From Alteribacter populi (GTDB lineage Bacteria > Bacillota > Bacilli > Bacillales > Salisediminibacteriaceae): DNA of 64,000 nt. The notes below the pieces were generated by a model. That model was given only the letters and a program-made list of their open reading frames with translations. It searched no databases and was not told where the DNA came from. Location: positions 3,374,559 through 3,438,558 of the forward strand of contig NZ_KZ293963.1 of the NCBI RefSeq assembly GCF_002352765.1. The letters are read 5' to 3'. Positions 62,156-64,000 of the stretch are shown piece by piece. The translations under genes were made by a program, and so were the position numbers. The first letter of the stretch is position 1. Every line of letters begins with the position of its first letter.

Positions 62156-63901
62156 ATGAAAGCGCTTATTCGGTTTTTAAAAAAGTTAAGTGGCAGGATG
62201 TTTTACCGAATCTTTTTTACTTATTCAACGATCATTCTTTTTTCGATGGCTGCGTTATTTTTCATTCTTTCAACGTTTTATACGGATTTTATTATTCAAC
62301 GAGAAATTGATCGCCATAAAACCGTGATGAAGGATATTGAGTCAGAAATACAACGTAAGCATTTTTTTGTTACGCAAGGTGTTCGTCAGCTATATCTAGA
62401 AAAAGATCTGATTGAGGACTTAGCATTTGCCTTACAGCACGACTATCAGGAGTATCTTGGTTATCGTCTTGATAAGTATTACCAAAGTGATTCCTTTGTT
62501 CCATATAACTTCGATGTTTTTATTAGGAACTATTTTTCAAGAGACTCCGATGTCATTGCAGCTGTAGTTCGAAACGATATTTACGAAACGGAATATGAAT
62601 ATTTATATAATCATGGGCTTTGGAGTAAGAGAGCTTATATGGAGTCTGGACCTGGACTAGAGGATGACCATTATTTCAAGGACTTTTACGTCGTCAGGCA
62701 ACAAATCAACGACCCTATTTCATTAGACCGGCTAGGGACGATTGATGTGTATTTTTCGTATGACAGCATCAATCAGCTCCTATCGCTAAGAGACAATCCG
62801 ATTGAGAGCTCCTTTATGCTGTTTGATGAAAACATGAATGAGTATTATTCTTTTGGTCCTGAACAGGAAGAGGTGAAAAATTCCCTTTCCTATAATGCTA
62901 TTCAAGAGGGTTACGCTGAGATCGACCAGTACCTTGTTCAAGGTTTCGTAGATCCGGAGAGTGGCTTAATGATTACCTCTGCGATCCCCAAATATGAGAT
63001 TACGCAATTATCTTCTTATCGATTTACGATTTTTATTATTATTTTACTTTTGTCTTTATTTTCAATTGTCCTGCCTTATATATCTTTAAAGAGCTATTCA
63101 AAGCGCGTCAAGCAAATTGAAGAAAAAATGGTCGAGGTGCAAAACGGAGATTTAGCTGTTCGCATCCATACGTCGAGGGTCGACGATGACTTAAATACGA
63201 TTTCACGAACATTTAATGAAACGTTAGATCGCTTAAATGATTATATTAACAAAGTCTATTTTTCAAAGCTTAAGCAAAAAGAAGCCGAGCTGGCCAACCT
63301 TCAGGCACAAATTAACCCGCATTTTTTATATAATACGCTAGAAACAATTCGAATGAAGTCGTTAGCTGAAGGTGGAAAAACGACCGCCAAAATGATCGTA
63401 CAGCTGTCAAATATATTCCGGCACTCTTTGCAAACAGCAGAATTAGTGACGATTCAAAATGAGCAAGATCATGCCTATCAATATCTTGAGCTATTTAAAA
63501 TTAGGTTTCCTGATCAATTAACAAGCGAATTTCACATTGAAGAGCAAGTAAGGAGCGCCTATGTTCCACCGTTCATTTTGCAGCCATTAATTGAAAACTA
63601 TCTTTTACACGGTTTAAAAAGAGACAGGCTAGATAATCGAATTGTCGTCGCTATTTTTAAGAAAAGGAATCGGTTATATATTGCATTGGAGGATAACGGA
63701 AAAGGGATTGAACAGTCCGAGCTAGAAAGCATTCAACAAAGATTAAAGAATGTTGAGAGCTCCTCCGACTCTATCGGATTAGGGAATGTGAATCAGCGAA
63801 TTAAACTGAAGTTTGGTGATAAGTACGGGATCACAATTGATAGCGACGCAGGAAATTACACGAAGGTACTTGTAACCCTTCCGCTAATAAGTGAGGTGTA
63901 A
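62156..63901 (+). CDS. YesM-type sensor histidine kinase
   Basis: A 581-residue membrane kinase. Transmembrane helices lie near the N-terminus (FFTYSTIILFSMAALFFILS) and after an extracellular sensor of about 250 residues (FTIFIIILLLSLFSIVLPYI), followed by HAMP, the phosphoacceptor segment QAQINPHFLYNTLE and the ATPase motif EDNGKGIEQSE. The frame is open from 62075, but the ATG at 62156 is the likelier start as upstream residues are not membrane-like. A cre-like TGAAAGCGCTTATT (12 of 14) covers the start codon. It should sense released glycan outside and signal to the adjacent regulator. Confidence 0.88.
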   Translation: MKALIRFLKKLSGRMFYRIFFTYSTIILFSMAALFFILSTFYTDFIIQREIDRHKTVMKDIESEIQRKHFFVTQGVRQLYLEKDLIEDLAFALQHDYQEYLGYRLDKYYQSDSFVPYNFDVFIRNYFSRDSDVIAAVVRNDIYETEYEYLYNHGLWSKRAYMESGPGLEDDHYFKDFYVVRQQINDPISLDRLGTIDVYFSYDSINQLLSLRDNPIESSFMLFDENMNEYYSFGPEQEEVKNSLSYNAIQEGYAEIDQYLVQGFVDPESGLMITSAIPKYEITQLSSYRFTIFIIILLLSLFSIVLPYISLKSYSKRVKQIEEKMVEVQNGDLAVRIHTSRVDDDLNTISRTFNETLDRLNDYINKVYFSKLKQKEAELANLQAQINPHFLYNTLETIRMKSLAEGGKTTAKMIVQLSNIFRHSLQTAELVTIQNEQDHAYQYLELFKIRFPDQLTSEFHIEEQVRSAYVPPFILQPLIENYLLHGLKRDRLDNRIVVAIFKKRNRLYIALEDNGKGIEQSELESIQQRLKNVESSSDSIGLGNVNQRIKLKFGDKYGITIDSDAGNYTKVLVTLPLISEV

Positions 63902-63906
63902 AAAAT

Positions 63907-64000
63907 ATGTTGAAGGTGATGCTTGTTGATGATGAACCACTGATTGTTGAAGGAATGAAAAACATAATAGAGTGGGACGCGCTAGGTTTCGAAGTCGTTT
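63907..64000 (+). CDS. YesN/AraC-type response regulator, cut by window edge
   Basis: The first 31 residues, MLKVMLVDDEPLIVEGMKNI and on, form the start of a receiver domain with the acidic pair D9-D10. It starts 6 bp after the kinase stop. The C-terminal AraC-type DNA-binding domain expected for YesM partners lies outside the window. Confidence 0.85.
   Translation, partial: MLKVMLVDDEPLIVEGMKNIIEWDALGFEVV

Overview
The window looks like chromosome of a low-to-moderate GC Bacillaceae, probably an alkaliphilic or halotolerant Bacillus relative. The reasons are strong AGGAGG-type ribosome binding sites, frequent GTG/TTG starts, CcpA (cre) and AraR sites that fit Bacillus rules, Bacillus-type gene families, and unusually acidic secreted proteins. 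No rRNA, tRNA, CRISPR array or intact insertion sequence was seen. The 5' end cuts a 2-hydroxyacid dehydrogenase and the 3' end cuts a response regulator.

Region 1 (about 1-19.2 kb) is an arabinan/arabino-oligosaccharide utilisation island. It holds an ABC importer (binding protein plus AraP/AraQ permeases), a DUF624 protein, two GH51 arabinofuranosidases, a GH43 enzyme, a secreted GH43 endo-arabinanase, the araD-araB-araA catabolic genes, the repressor araR, and araM. Candidate AraR boxes centred on ACGT precede four transcription units. The first promoter carries two boxes 42 bp apart around a good -35/-10, plus a cre site. A second binding protein and second GH51 enzyme lie on the minus strand without permeases of their own, followed by a small Cys-rich ORF that lacks a normal start codon.

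Region 2 (19.8-37.9 kb) is accessory. It has a DUF3311-like/SSS symporter pair with an amidohydrolase and a C45 Ntn-hydrolase; a gene-scar zone with a decayed copy of the mupG 3' end; a TRAP transporter with an acyl-CoA dehydrogenase-like enzyme; a 5'-truncated secreted peptide gene; an AbrB/Doc toxin-antitoxin pair; two frameshifted remnants; and a GAF/PucR-type regulator divergent from a DUF5058 membrane protein, a second membrane protein and an M20 amidohydrolase. The divergent intergenic region contains a perfect 14-bp inverted repeat and a perfect cre.

Region 3 (38-48 kb) holds a MurNAc recycling locus (murR, murQ, murP, mupG), a CwlC-like amidase, cutC, a small hypothetical gene and two tandem M28 aminopeptidases. 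Its spacers contain arrays of a 20-24 bp repeat with core AATTCTACACAAAA and two other structured repeats. One repeat array sits in the loop of a copy of a separate hairpin repeat.

Region 4 (48.7-64 kb) is a glycoprotein N-glycan or mannan-type locus: secreted GH85 endo-N-acetylglucosaminidase, GH1, ROK kinase, DUF624, GH38, GH125, a second GH38, and a YesM/YesN-type two-component system. cre sites precede the GH85 and GH1 genes. The proposed flow is extracellular release of glycans, import by a transporter not seen here, then cytoplasmic trimming of mannose.
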